This document shows, piece by piece, positions 19,925 through 28,984 of a stretch of DNA of 64,000 nucleotides. The translations under genes and the position numbers were made by a program. Location: assembly GCF_003989795.1 (NCBI RefSeq), contig NZ_RZHG01000026.1, positions 1-64,000 of the forward strand, read 5' to 3'. The stretch's first letter is position 1. Each line of letters opens with the position of its first letter. The stretch is from Vreelandella andesensis. Lineage in GTDB: Bacteria > Pseudomonadota > Gammaproteobacteria > Pseudomonadales > Halomonadaceae. The notes below the pieces were generated by a model, which saw only the letters and a list, made by a program, of their open reading frames with translations, did no database searches and was not told where the DNA came from.

Positions 19925-20866
19925 CTAGGATCTTTCTGGTTTAGCCAAACCTAGTAGCAGAGCCAGCCTATACGTTGCTGAGTATGACTTAAAATAATAA
20001 CACAAAAAATAAACCGAAACTTTTTGCGATAAAGTCAATTCTTTTTTTAAAAAAAACTTCATCGCTTTGCGAGGTGGAAAATAGCCTTTAATTAAAATTA
20101 AAAAGAAATTCTTCTTTTTATTTTTATTCATTTTATCCGCTTCTCCGCCAAGCACTCGTCTTCGCTTCTTAAGAATAGTCTTTACATCGGAACGTGCTGG
20201 GTGATTCACGATAACTTCCTGAGCATATTCAACAGGTATACCTTTTTCGTAAGCTCGCACACCCCATTCATTATCACCACCCGACATCAAGCTATCGTTA
20301 AAAAAACCAACTATTTCAAAGTTTTTTCTCCAGGTCACCATGTTAGCAGTTACAGCTCCTCCCCTCTGGGCATAGCGTTGTTGGTCAAACCCAAAGGCTT
20401 TTTCATAAATTTCAACAAGCGTAAGTTTGTCAGACTTAAAGAAAAGATCCACATGGCCTGCAATTCGCTCAGCACCTTTATCAAGCCGACTAGTTGCTGT
20501 CTCCAGCCAATGAGAGTCAGGGATACAATCAGAATCAGTAAATGCGACTATTTCACCTCTTGAAATTTTCAAAGCAGCATTTCTTGCCGAGTAAGAACCA
20601 GGTTTAGCCTCTGTGATCATGATGAAGTTTTTGGGCAACAAAAAATCTGGGGGCGGGCAATCATCAGAAGCATTATTGACAATAATAACTTCATAATCAT
20701 CTTGAGAAAGTGTCTGCTTCTCTAATGCAACAACACATTTCTTTAAGCGCTCCCAGTCATAATACGTTGGAACGATCACAGAAACTCTTGGAATTCTGGT
20801 TTGGCAATTGACATTAAGATCGTCGCTTACCTGCCAGCTTTCTATCTCTTTATCATAAAAAGACAT
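19925..20866 (-). CDS. Family 2 glycosyltransferase
   Basis: 313-aa GT-A fold transferase. RVSVIVPTYYDWERLKKCV opens the nucleotide-binding domain, VNNASDD and GSYSARNAALKISRGEIVAFTDSDCIPD follow, the last holding the DxD-type metal site near residue 115. The C-terminal 80 residues are Lys/Phe-rich. Last gene of the capsule locus, directly before the terminator. AT-rich compared with the flanks, like the other variable genes of the locus. Sugar donor and acceptor unknown. Confidence 0.87.
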   Translation of the reverse strand: MSFYDKEIESWQVSDDLNVNCQTRIPRVSVIVPTYYDWERLKKCVVALEKQTLSQDDYEVIIVNNASDDCPPPDFLLPKNFIMITEAKPGSYSARNAALKISRGEIVAFTDSDCIPDSHWLETATSRLDKGAERIAGHVDLFFKSDKLTLVEIYEKAFGFDQQRYAQRGGAVTANMVTWRKNFEIVGFFNDSLMSGGDNEWGVRAYEKGIPVEYAQEVIVNHPARSDVKTILKKRRRVLGGEADKMNKNKKKNFFLILIKGYFPPRKAMKFFLKKELTLSQKVSVYFLCYYFKSYSATYRLALLLGLAKPERS

Positions 20867-20944
20867 TTCACGCCCTCACGAAATCGTTGAGAAGATAACT
20901 CTTTTCTCTACTTAAAATGCGTGCTCGTTTTATGTTTAGTATGT

Positions 20945-22156
20945 TCAGGCATGACTAATTGCTTCAAGACGACAACTGTTACGTAGATGAGAGGTAACTC
21001 GTTCGCAAACGCGACCATCGTTCATGGCGGCATGGCGTGCTACAAAATTTGCCAAGCGCTGATGATGGTGCTTTTCAACCAACGACTCCCAAGCGTCAGG
21101 AAATTGTTCCCAAGATTCAATAACCGGGCCTGGCGCATCAGCAAAATAATCACCATAAACTCCTACATCGAGGTTGAGATAATCATCCAGATCAGGGGCC
21201 ATTAAGATAATAGGACGGTTCAAACATGCATAATCGAACATTAAGCTCGAGTAGTCAGTGATGAGCACATCTACTGCCGGGAACAAAGCATTGACATCTG
21301 GAAATATACTCACCGGCGCTTCACGTATACTGGCATTACCCTCCATCAGTGCTTGTACACCACTCATTTTCAAAGAAGCGTGCCCGCGAATAAGCAATAG
21401 CAGACGGTGCTTTTCTAGCCATGGCAATAGTGTTTGTAGGCGCTTTCCTTGCGACACATCAAGCCCTCCTTTGCCCTGCATTCTTAGAGTCGGCGCGTAT
21501 AGCAACACTTTGTTAAACGCAGAAGTATCGATACCAGCTTTCTGCAATAGTATAGACGCGTTTTCTCGGAAGGCATCCCATCGGGGATAGCCAAGCGCAG
21601 TGACACGATCGCTTGGCAAACCAAATGCAGAGATCATGCGCTCCCGACCAACGCCGGAAGCCACCAGTACTTGTTGAGGCCTGCGCTGACCAGGTAACAA
21701 CCTGCGCAGATATCGATCAAACACGACTGTAAAAACACCAAGTCGAGAAGACCGAGCATCCTGAACCAGGCGTTTAAGGGGAGTACCATGAGTTAAATTG
21801 ATGAGCTGCCCGCCGAACGATGCATGCGCATTAATGTCTTCCGCTGAGTGAGTAACCAGAAACAATCGTGCACGCAATGACAACAGTATTCCTTTGGCAG
21901 AGTAAGCAAGATAGGCTTCCCCACCTTCTTCACGAACTCGCTTAACCACCTCTTGATCATGGGCCAGCCAAACTGCACGTAAGCTAGGCTCATGATCACG
22001 AACATGGCGATACAAATAGCTGGTATTGTCAGCAAACTGTCGCCCGTGCCAAGCTCCAAATATCCATAGGCGATCATTGCGCGGGTAACATCCGCCAATC
22101 AGGCACAGCGGTAACCATGCCAACTGCTTTGCTAAACGAAGTGTGTATGAAGACAT
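20945..22156 (-). CDS. CDP-glycerol:glycerophosphate glycerophosphotransferase-like
   Basis: 403 aa of the TagB/TagF family, which moves glycerol phosphate from CDP-glycerol onto a glycan or poly-glycerophosphate chain at the inner face of the membrane. Family parts are WIFGAWHGRQFADNTSYLYRHV, LTHGTPLKRLVQDAR, LYAPTLRM, and DVLITDYSSLMFDYACLNRPIILMAPD, with the two active-site His regions. ATG 22156 follows AAGGAAATCACA. The TagD gene that makes CDP-glycerol is 40 bp upstream, so the polysaccharide probably carries glycerol phosphate. Confidence 0.88.
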   Translation of the reverse strand: MSSYTLRLAKQLAWLPLCLIGGCYPRNDRLWIFGAWHGRQFADNTSYLYRHVRDHEPSLRAVWLAHDQEVVKRVREEGGEAYLAYSAKGILLSLRARLFLVTHSAEDINAHASFGGQLINLTHGTPLKRLVQDARSSRLGVFTVVFDRYLRRLLPGQRRPQQVLVASGVGRERMISAFGLPSDRVTALGYPRWDAFRENASILLQKAGIDTSAFNKVLLYAPTLRMQGKGGLDVSQGKRLQTLLPWLEKHRLLLLIRGHASLKMSGVQALMEGNASIREAPVSIFPDVNALFPAVDVLITDYSSLMFDYACLNRPIILMAPDLDDYLNLDVGVYGDYFADAPGPVIESWEQFPDAWESLVEKHHHQRLANFVARHAAMNDGRVCERVTSHLRNSCRLEAISHA

Positions 22157-22196
22157 TGTGATTTCCTTGTCACTATCGCCGTCAGTCAACGGATTA

Positions 22197-22658
22197 TTAA
22201 CCGAAGTCTTTTCTTAACGTATCGAGCACGTCGAAGGCATTCATTAACTCCTCACGTGAAACGCTGTAAAAAGGATTAAGCGAGCGTTTCAATTGAGTCG
22301 TAGAGACACCATCGGTGCGCGGCAGATATACCACTTCGCAGTGAGGCAAAAGAAAATCAAAGTGGCCTTTCCAGTCATCACCAATAGCAAAAGTGTCTAC
22401 TGAATAGCGCTTGATATCCTGAATCTTTTGTTCCCAGTCAGTCTCAGGGATCACTTGGTCGACATAGCGCAAGGAGCGCACAATCTCGGCACGGTGCTCG
22501 AAGGGAATCAACGTACGCTTACCCTTAACAGTATTGAACTCATCCGTAGAAATGCCCACCATCAGCCGATCCCCCATATCAGCTAACCGTCTAATTAGAT
22601 TCAGATGGCCAATATGAAACATATCAAAGGTTCCATAAGTAATTATCGTCTTAGTCAT
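22197..22658 (-). CDS. tagD: Glycerol-3-phosphate cytidylyltransferase
   Basis: 153 aa, small nucleotidyltransferase making CDP-glycerol from CTP and sn-glycerol 3-phosphate. The HxGH signature is in ITYGTFDMFHIGHLNLIRR near the N-terminus, and RTDGVSTTQLKR is the RTxGISTT motif of the family. ATG 22658 follows GGGGGCGAACTC. It is followed by a matching glycerophosphotransferase. TagD is best known from Gram-positive teichoic acid synthesis; capsule loci of some Gram-negatives also carry it. Confidence 0.92.
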   Translation of the reverse strand: MTKTIITYGTFDMFHIGHLNLIRRLADMGDRLMVGISTDEFNTVKGKRTLIPFEHRAEIVRSLRYVDQVIPETDWEQKIQDIKRYSVDTFAIGDDWKGHFDFLLPHCEVVYLPRTDGVSTTQLKRSLNPFYSVSREELMNAFDVLDTLRKDFG

Positions 22659-22684
22659 GAGTTCGCCCCCTTTGCTCACTCAGT

Positions 22685-23605
22685 TTATTTAATACGGCTA
22701 CGTAACTGATCGTAATAAGGTTGGGGCACTAATAATGAGATAGCGTGCAGCCATAATCGCATATTCATTCCCCCCAATTTCAATGCTTCTAAATCCAAGC
22801 GCACTGACTGACCAAGTTGTTTTTTCTCAACGGCCCAAGAAAGGACTTTTCGATTAATTGCCAAACGCAACTGTCTTCGCTCACTATGCGTTAATATCGG
22901 TTCATACTCTTTCAAAAGATCCACCCCAGGATGCAAGCCAATCAGGTTGCGTTTATCACGGGTGATATCGCTATTCTCAAGGAGCCATAAACTGGTCACA
23001 GAAGCGTTATAGTGAATTGCTTTAAGTTCACACAGCACTTTTAACCAAAAATATACATCTCCTCCTCGGCGGTAAAGTCCCGCGGGAAATCCTCCCATGG
23101 ATAAAAATCGCTCACGGGAGATACACGCTCCGTTCATGTGAATAAAGTCGAAACGAGCAAAGGATCTCAAGGCTTCCAAGCGGCTCAGACGGTCAATTGG
23201 CATTCCTTTTATGCAAGGTAATCGCCGCTGGCCTTCAATCTTCTGATAGGCATTGACGAATAACTCAATATCAGAATGATGAGAAATAGCATTAGCAAAG
23301 TACGACAAATGATCAAATAACATAATGTCATCAGCATCAAAAAACACTAACCACTGACCTGTCGATTTCTCTGCCCCAAAGTTGCGTGCAGCATACCCCC
23401 CCGGCCCCGGAGAACTACGCTGGAAAAGCTTCAACAAACCCGCTTTTTGGTGTTCTCGTAGCACATCAAGAGAACCATCCGTAGAGCCATCATCTACAGC
23501 AATCACCTCGAAATTTTTGAAAGTCTGTCGATAAAGACATTTCAATGAATCATTCAAGGTTTTTACCTTATTATAGACAGGTATGATCACTGAGAAGAAA
23601 GCCAT
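22685..23605 (-). CDS. Family 2 glycosyltransferase
   Basis: 306 aa. FFSVIIPVYNKVKTLNDSLKCL, VDDGSTDGSLDVL, AARNFGAEKSTGQWLVFFDADD give the GT2 nucleotide-sugar fold with the DAD metal site near residue 92. GGFPAGLYRRGGDVYFWLKV looks like the acceptor-side motif. It lies 26 bp upstream of tagD on the same strand. Donor sugar unknown. Confidence 0.88.
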   Translation of the reverse strand: MAFFSVIIPVYNKVKTLNDSLKCLYRQTFKNFEVIAVDDGSTDGSLDVLREHQKAGLLKLFQRSSPGPGGYAARNFGAEKSTGQWLVFFDADDIMLFDHLSYFANAISHHSDIELFVNAYQKIEGQRRLPCIKGMPIDRLSRLEALRSFARFDFIHMNGACISRERFLSMGGFPAGLYRRGGDVYFWLKVLCELKAIHYNASVTSLWLLENSDITRDKRNLIGLHPGVDLLKEYEPILTHSERRQLRLAINRKVLSWAVEKKQLGQSVRLDLEALKLGGMNMRLWLHAISLLVPQPYYDQLRSRIK

Positions 23606-23697
23606 ATTAATAGATTCTCGATGTATTATAGGAATTAGAATTCTTCAAAGAGCGATAAATTATTGAACACTAGATAAATCAGTGCGGGGAAACAATA

Positions 23698-24921
23698 TCA
23701 GATGTTTGTTGGCTCATTAATAGAATTACTACTTAATAGATTATGCGCTGTACTACTTGACACCGGATATGCTATTTCCATTGATTTAAGCATAACGGCA
23801 TTAACCTTATGAACATCATATCGATCTTTAGCAATTTCGTAAGACCGTCGACCCATGGTGTGTATAAGGCTAGGCTCATCAATAAACGTTTGCATGGCTA
23901 GCTCTAGCGCATCGACATCTTTAACAGGTATCAAGTAGCCATTATCACCTTCAACGACCGTTTCACGACAACCAGGCGCATCAGTGGTGATCACCGCTCG
24001 CCCCATCGCCATGGCTTCTAATACTGAACGGGGAGTGCCTTCTCGATAATAGCTGGGAAGTACATATACGCTACAATCTGCTATCGCTGGCCGCACATCA
24101 TCAAGCCAGCCTAAATGGTCAATAGACCCCTCCTTAATCCAGGTATCCAATTCTTCCTGGGTAATCGTATCGGGATTACTATCGATATTTCCGGCCAGCT
24201 GAAATACGATCTCTGGGTGCCGCTGTTTAATTCGGCGCGCAGCTTTAGCATATTGACGTACACCTTTGTCGCCCAACAAACGCGCAATCAATAAGAAGCG
24301 TGGTGGGCCAACAGGCAAAGGCGCTACTGTAAAATGGCTCATGTCGACCCCTGAACCATTAAGCACTTGGGAAGGCACTTTTTTATGCAGTATTCCCAGC
24401 TCACGAAACAATGCGTCATCATCAGGATTCTGAAAGAACACCATATCTGCTTTATTTAACGCCGCCGCATAAAGTCGACGCACGACTTGATAGACCAAAG
24501 CCCGCTTACCGCTGGCTTGACTGGCGAACGCGTATCCTAAACCGGTAATTAGTGCATAGCGACGAGGAACGCTGGCTAGCCTAGCCGCCAGCAGACCGTA
24601 AACAACTGGCTTTATTGTGTAACTCAAAACCATTTCTGGCCGAATGTTGCGCATAAGGCGGTAGAGAGCATGCAATGTTAAAGCATCATTCCACGGGTTT
24701 AGCCCGTTTCTCTGCATCGGAAAATCGTGAGCAACTGCTCCCCAAGCCTCAAGTTGCTGGCGAGTATTGGTGTCTTCAGAAAGCCCTGGAGCGGCTACAT
24801 GCACATCTAATCCAGCCTTGATCAGGGCTTGCACCAATGGCCCACGAAAATTGACCAACGAATAGCTGGTGCCCGATATCAACAAAAAACGCTGATTCGA
24901 TATAACAACCTTGGGCTTCAT
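23698..24921 (-). CDS. Family 4 glycosyltransferase
   Basis: 407-aa GT-B retaining transferase. The N-terminal half is like WcfI/PglA-type enzymes (FLLISGTSYSLVNFRGPLVQALIKAG, VHVAAPG). The C-terminal donor domain has FLLIARLLGDKGVRQYAKAA and the E-x7-E region SYYREGTPRSVLEAMAMGRAVITTDAPGCRETV. A clear AAGGAG site precedes the start. It probably adds a second sugar to the lipid-linked primer; specificity cannot be read. Confidence 0.9.
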   Translation of the reverse strand: MKPKVVISNQRFLLISGTSYSLVNFRGPLVQALIKAGLDVHVAAPGLSEDTNTRQQLEAWGAVAHDFPMQRNGLNPWNDALTLHALYRLMRNIRPEMVLSYTIKPVVYGLLAARLASVPRRYALITGLGYAFASQASGKRALVYQVVRRLYAAALNKADMVFFQNPDDDALFRELGILHKKVPSQVLNGSGVDMSHFTVAPLPVGPPRFLLIARLLGDKGVRQYAKAARRIKQRHPEIVFQLAGNIDSNPDTITQEELDTWIKEGSIDHLGWLDDVRPAIADCSVYVLPSYYREGTPRSVLEAMAMGRAVITTDAPGCRETVVEGDNGYLIPVKDVDALELAMQTFIDEPSLIHTMGRRSYEIAKDRYDVHKVNAVMLKSMEIAYPVSSSTAHNLLSSNSINEPTNI

Positions 24922-25065
24922 GAGAACTCCTTAGCAAACCACCAAGTCACACACATATTGTGTGTTTACGTCTTGGCGTTAACTATTTGAAATAGCACTT
25001 AGTGATGCATACACGTAGTTTTGAAAAACAGATTCGATTTGAGCGAAGGACATGTTAAATCATGA

Positions 25066-26271
25066 TTAAACCGTTAAGTTCATAACGTCATTAAGCACTT
25101 GGCACGTCTTATCAATCTCTCCCTGAGTGAGTGTCGGGTGACACAAAAACATCAGGCTAGTTTGGCCAAGCTCTCTGGCCACGGGTAAACTGCTTTGAGG
25201 CTGCCAGCCAGCATTTACAAAGGCTTTTTCGAGATATACCTCAGAGCAGCTTCCCGAAAAACAGGGCACACCTCTCAGGTTAATCTCATTCAAAATACGA
25301 TCGCGATCCCAACTTGGCCCTAGCTGTTGTGGGTCAATAAATACATAGCATTTATAAGCGCCATGCTGGGTATTTTGATTTGATGTTTCAGAAACTATAT
25401 CTGAACAAAAAACAGGAACACGCAACGCGGGACAATCAACTGCTGCTTTCCAAATACGCTGAGCATTCGTCTGGCGATTCGCGCTCCACTCGGGCATCCG
25501 TTTTAGTTGAATACGGCCTATTGCGGCCTGCATTTCAGTCATACGCCAGTTGGTGCCAAACGTTTCATGCAACCAGCGAAAACCGGGGGGGTGCTTTTGT
25601 TCATGGACTGCCTCCCAGCTCTTGCCATGGTCTTTGTAGGCCCACATGCGCTTCCAGAGCGCGGTGTCGTTCGTAGTGACCATGCCTCCTTCACCACCAG
25701 TGGTCATAATTTTATCCTGACAGAACGACCAACAGCCGACGTGACCGATACCACCTACGCTTTGGCCTTGGTAACGGGCGCCATGAGCCTGAGCACAATC
25801 TTCAATTACATAGAGTCCGTGCTGTTCAGCCAACGCCATCAGTTCGCGCATTTCGCAGGGCCAGCCCGCCAAATGCACGGCAATAATAGCGCGAGTACGC
25901 GGGGTGATTTTTTCAGCCACTGTGGCGGCAGTAATATTTTGAGAGTCACGATCAATATCAGCAAAGACTGGCACCGCACCGGCATTTGCAATGCTTGATG
26001 CTGAAGCCACATATGTTCGAGAAGTAACGATTACCTCTTCATTATTTTTTTCGCCAATTCCTAATCCTTTTAATGCTAAGTCTAATGCGTTGGTGCCGTT
26101 GGCTAAGGCAATAGCATGCTTAGTCTCGGCGAAATGAGCGAATTCCTTCTCGAATTCAACGCACTCATTACCCGTCCAATAGTTCACCTTGTTAGAAAGC
26201 AATACATTCTGAACAGCCTCAGCCTCTTCTTGTGTGAAGGAAGGCCAGGGAGAAAATGGTCCGTTAAGCAT
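25066..26271 (-). CDS. DegT/DnrJ/EryC1 family sugar aminotransferase
   Basis: 401-aa PLP enzyme that aminates a keto-sugar nucleotide. ANGTNALDLALKGLGIG, the Asp of YVIEDCAQAHGARYQG and the Lys of WSFCQDKIMTTGGEGGM (PLP Schiff base) are present. With the WbpM/CapD-type dehydratase at 33040-35037 it would convert a UDP-4-keto-6-deoxy-HexNAc to the 4-amino sugar. It overlaps the upstream ATP-grasp gene by 8 bp. No PglD-like acetyltransferase is in the locus. Confidence 0.9.
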   Translation of the reverse strand: MLNGPFSPWPSFTQEEAEAVQNVLLSNKVNYWTGNECVEFEKEFAHFAETKHAIALANGTNALDLALKGLGIGEKNNEEVIVTSRTYVASASSIANAGAVPVFADIDRDSQNITAATVAEKITPRTRAIIAVHLAGWPCEMRELMALAEQHGLYVIEDCAQAHGARYQGQSVGGIGHVGCWSFCQDKIMTTGGEGGMVTTNDTALWKRMWAYKDHGKSWEAVHEQKHPPGFRWLHETFGTNWRMTEMQAAIGRIQLKRMPEWSANRQTNAQRIWKAAVDCPALRVPVFCSDIVSETSNQNTQHGAYKCYVFIDPQQLGPSWDRDRILNEINLRGVPCFSGSCSEVYLEKAFVNAGWQPQSSLPVARELGQTSLMFLCHPTLTQGEIDKTCQVLNDVMNLTV

Positions 26272-27340
26272 GGCTTGGCCCCATAGTTAATAGATCTTTT
26301 TCATTCATGACGACCGGCTTCTCATCCACGTCTCTTAGAAATATAGTGCCTTGGGGAAACTCGTAATGTTTGTAAGTATGGGAAAAATGCTCAGAATTAA
26401 GATTTGCCTCAAGATAATCTAAAGGCAGATTCGCCCCTGCCTTGGCCAATGAGGAAACAAAAGCAACAAACCTTACATTTATTTCGGTTATCATTGGATT
26501 TCCCTGCGCATCTTCTTTAAAATCTACTGTAAAAACTCCATTAGCCTTAGAGTGATACTGATTAAAAAAGTAACTAATCGCTTCATCAGCAATTTTTACA
26601 AGCTTCGGATCATTAATCATTCGCCCAAATGCAGTATTGCCGGTTATTCCAGAAGGCGCGACCTTAGACATAATATACGTTACCCTCTCGGCACAAGCAG
26701 AACGCAACATCTTTCCGTCCATATAAATAACCTTACACGCAAGATTTCTACCAGGAAGAAACTCTGATGCAATAAATTCTTCAATAAGGGGGTTAATTCG
26801 CATCCATTCCTCAAGCTCTTTTTTACTGGTGATTTTCAAAGATCCCAGACCACTTGAACCCACGGTTCCACGAACCCAAAAAGGATAGCCAAGCGTTAGA
26901 TCATTACTTTTTGATCCATTTAAAAAAGTGCTATAGCGGGGTATATAAGGCTTATCTTCTAACACTTTATGAAGCGTCTTCTTATCTATTAGCGCTTCAG
27001 TTGGTTGACTTGATGAAATAAATGTTTTGCAAGGCAGTCCTTCCTGGTCCTTACGTTTTGACCATGCTACCACCTCTACTTCAGGCAACACCACGGCAAA
27101 TTTAATTTGATGAAGGTCAATTATTTGGGAGATTTTTGACCAATAACATTCATCATTGGCTCTGGGTACTAAATAGGTGTAACTATAAGAAAATTTATCA
27201 TAAAGGCCTATCGCTAATGGGTTAGCATCAACACCAATAAAGCGATAACGATCAGTTCCAGAATCAAGAACTGATCTGACAAAACTGCGTGGCGTAGGAC
27301 CACCGACACCAGTGACAAGGATATTAATTTTCTCAGCCAT
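26264..27340 (-). CDS. ATP-grasp enzyme (carbamoyl-phosphate synthase-like fold)
   Basis: 358 aa. The N-terminal pre-ATP-grasp domain begins INILVTGVGGPTPRSFVRSVLD. The ATP-grasp core has a Lys-type P-loop (LGYPFWVRGTVGSSGLGSLKITSKKE), EEFIASEFLPGRNLACKVIY and the metal site DFKEDAQGNPMITEINVRF. I chose ATG 27340 after AAAGGTGG; a start at 27358 is possible. It overlaps both neighbours (PglC-like transferase and DegT aminotransferase), so its product probably belongs to amino-sugar making, for instance ligating an amino or organic acid to the 4-amino group. That role is inference. Confidence 0.82.
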   Translation of the reverse strand: MAEKINILVTGVGGPTPRSFVRSVLDSGTDRYRFIGVDANPLAIGLYDKFSYSYTYLVPRANDECYWSKISQIIDLHQIKFAVVLPEVEVVAWSKRKDQEGLPCKTFISSSQPTEALIDKKTLHKVLEDKPYIPRYSTFLNGSKSNDLTLGYPFWVRGTVGSSGLGSLKITSKKELEEWMRINPLIEEFIASEFLPGRNLACKVIYMDGKMLRSACAERVTYIMSKVAPSGITGNTAFGRMINDPKLVKIADEAISYFFNQYHSKANGVFTVDFKEDAQGNPMITEINVRFVAFVSSLAKAGANLPLDYLEANLNSEHFSHTYKHYEFPQGTIFLRDVDEKPVVMNEKDLLTMGPSHA

Positions 27341-27956
27341 TTTTTCCACCTTTGTCATTTTGCAGTTTTGACTCTTTGAAATTTGGCATCGCTACGTCAC
27401 CTGAGTAACTGATACCTTCGCGAACAAACACCTTCTTCACTGTTAATAGCAATATTTTGATATCTAACAGCATTGTCTGGTTATCTACATACCAAATATC
27501 GTAATCAAATTTTCTTTCCCAAGAGATGCCATTACGTCCATTCACTTGGGCCCAACCTGTCACACCCGGGCGCACCTCATGTCGCCTAGCTTGGTAGGTG
27601 CTGTAATAAGGTAAATATTCCATTAGCAACGGCCTAGGACCTACCAAGCTCATATCCCCTTTCAGCACGTTCCATAGTTCAGGTAGTTCATCCAAGCTGG
27701 TAGCACGTAAGCATCGACCAAAGGTAGTTAGACGCTCTTTTTCTTGTAACTTGTTGCCTTGCTCGTCATAAGGATCTCGCATGGAACGAAACTTGACTAT
27801 TTCAAAAGGTTTTCCGTTTAGTCCCGGGCGATATTGTCTAAAAAGAACAGGCGTGCCTAGTTTATAGCGGATCAATAACGCTATAATAACTAGAACTGGT
27901 GATAGCAATATCAATCCCATTATAGAGATAGCAATATCAAACTGTCGCTTAATCAT
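27333..27956 (-). CDS. PglC/WcaJ-type initiating sugar phosphate transferase
   Basis: 207 aa with a single N-terminal re-entrant hydrophobic segment (residues 9-30) and the catalytic core of the small polyprenyl-phosphate hexose-1-phosphate transferases: PVLFRQYRPGLNGKPFEIVKFRSMRD, ATSLDELPELWNVLKGDMSLVGPRPL, and RHEVRPGVTGWAQVNGRN. It moves a sugar phosphate from UDP-sugar to undecaprenyl phosphate to start repeat-unit synthesis. The length matches the PglC form rather than the 460-aa WcaJ form. Its amino-sugar donor probably comes from the neighbouring aminotransferase. Confidence 0.93.
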   Translation of the reverse strand: MIKRQFDIAISIMGLILLSPVLVIIALLIRYKLGTPVLFRQYRPGLNGKPFEIVKFRSMRDPYDEQGNKLQEKERLTTFGRCLRATSLDELPELWNVLKGDMSLVGPRPLLMEYLPYYSTYQARRHEVRPGVTGWAQVNGRNGISWERKFDYDIWYVDNQTMLLDIKILLLTVKKVFVREGISYSGDVAMPNFKESKLQNDKGGKNG

Positions 27957-27998
27957 GACACACCTATAAGCAATAACATCATATTTAGTCTTTAAAAA

Positions 27999-28904
27999 CT
28001 AAGAACGCGGCCTTAAATTTAGCATCTTCCACACCACAAGCTTACCCATAGCTTTCATTTCTTTGTATTCGAAATTTATTCCTGGGTTATATATTTTACT
28101 GCTCGCCTGGCAGTAAACAGGCTTATTAGAGTTTCTATTTATCATTTTAGCTTGCTCAGCATCACCTTCAATATATAAACGAGCAGATGAATTTCTAAAG
28201 GCTTCCGATTTAAATTTGGCAATCGAAAAATTATCCATATTATTTAATTCAACATCGTTATTCACCATTATCAAATTAGTAAAACTGACACTATTTAATT
28301 TAAGCCAATCGACTACTTTTTGACGCTGCAGCTCATGCCGGCAAGAAACTATTGTATTTACTTTCTGAGAAGGCAAATAACTAGACTTAATAACATCTTT
28401 ACCATTACTTTTATTAATTGAAATAACGCCCTCCAGAGAAATACAAGACTCTTCTATTATTTTATGATGAAATATATTCCACTCAAACACTCTAGGCAGT
28501 GGTATAAACTCAATAACAATATTAACATCATTCCTAACGGGCTTATTAGAATAAACCGCAAGAGTTGTTATTCGTTTTTTCAGAAAGTTGGGGATGGATT
28601 TCATCTCCTTCCTTAAAGAATCACCACTTAATATACTATCATCAACCAATAATATCTTATTTGCATCCCAGGGCTGGGAAATATTATTTTTAATACCACG
28701 TGTCACCCCTTTTTTTAACGGGAAATTATTTACCAACGAAGATATGTCAGTACAGTTAACATTTAATGCAAGTGAAATAATGTAAGCAGGTATCATCCCA
28801 CTTCTTGGTATACCAACCACTAAATCCCAATTGCCCGATATTTTATCAAAGTTTTTTTTGATATCGCTATTTAAATCAGCGTAAGATTTAAAGAAAATCT
28901 GCAT
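27999..28904 (-). CDS. Phosphoribosyltransferase domain fused to a degenerate HAD-like domain
   Basis: 301 aa, markedly AT-rich. The N-terminal half is a type I PRTase: DLVVGIPRSGMIPAYI and the PRPP loop KILLVDDSILSGDSLRKEM (about residues 94-112). The C-terminal half resembles a HAD phosphatase (CRHELQRQKVVDWLKLNSVSF, FKSEAFRNSSARLYIEGDAEQA), but where motif I (DxDG) is expected the sequence reads SLEGVISIN, so the nucleophile seems lost. ATG 28904 follows AGGGGATATTGTCT. Such fusions occur in surface-polysaccharide loci; the reaction is not known to me. Confidence 0.7.
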   Translation of the reverse strand: MQIFFKSYADLNSDIKKNFDKISGNWDLVVGIPRSGMIPAYIISLALNVNCTDISSLVNNFPLKKGVTRGIKNNISQPWDANKILLVDDSILSGDSLRKEMKSIPNFLKKRITTLAVYSNKPVRNDVNIVIEFIPLPRVFEWNIFHHKIIEESCISLEGVISINKSNGKDVIKSSYLPSQKVNTIVSCRHELQRQKVVDWLKLNSVSFTNLIMVNNDVELNNMDNFSIAKFKSEAFRNSSARLYIEGDAEQAKMINRNSNKPVYCQASSKIYNPGINFEYKEMKAMGKLVVWKMLNLRPRS

Positions 28905-28930
28905 AGACAATATCCCCTGTTTTATTTTTT

Positions 28931-28965
28931 ATTTACTATTTACTATTTACTATTTACTATTTACT
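28931..28965. repeat. 7-bp simple sequence repeat, five exact copies
   Basis: ATTTACT repeated five times without error, 27-61 nt upstream of the PRTase-HAD start codon and 20 bp after the ugd stop. It lies in the leader between two capsule genes. Heptamer tracts can change copy number by slippage. Confidence 0.95.
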
Positions 28966-28984
28966 TATTTATTCCTACAGGGTC

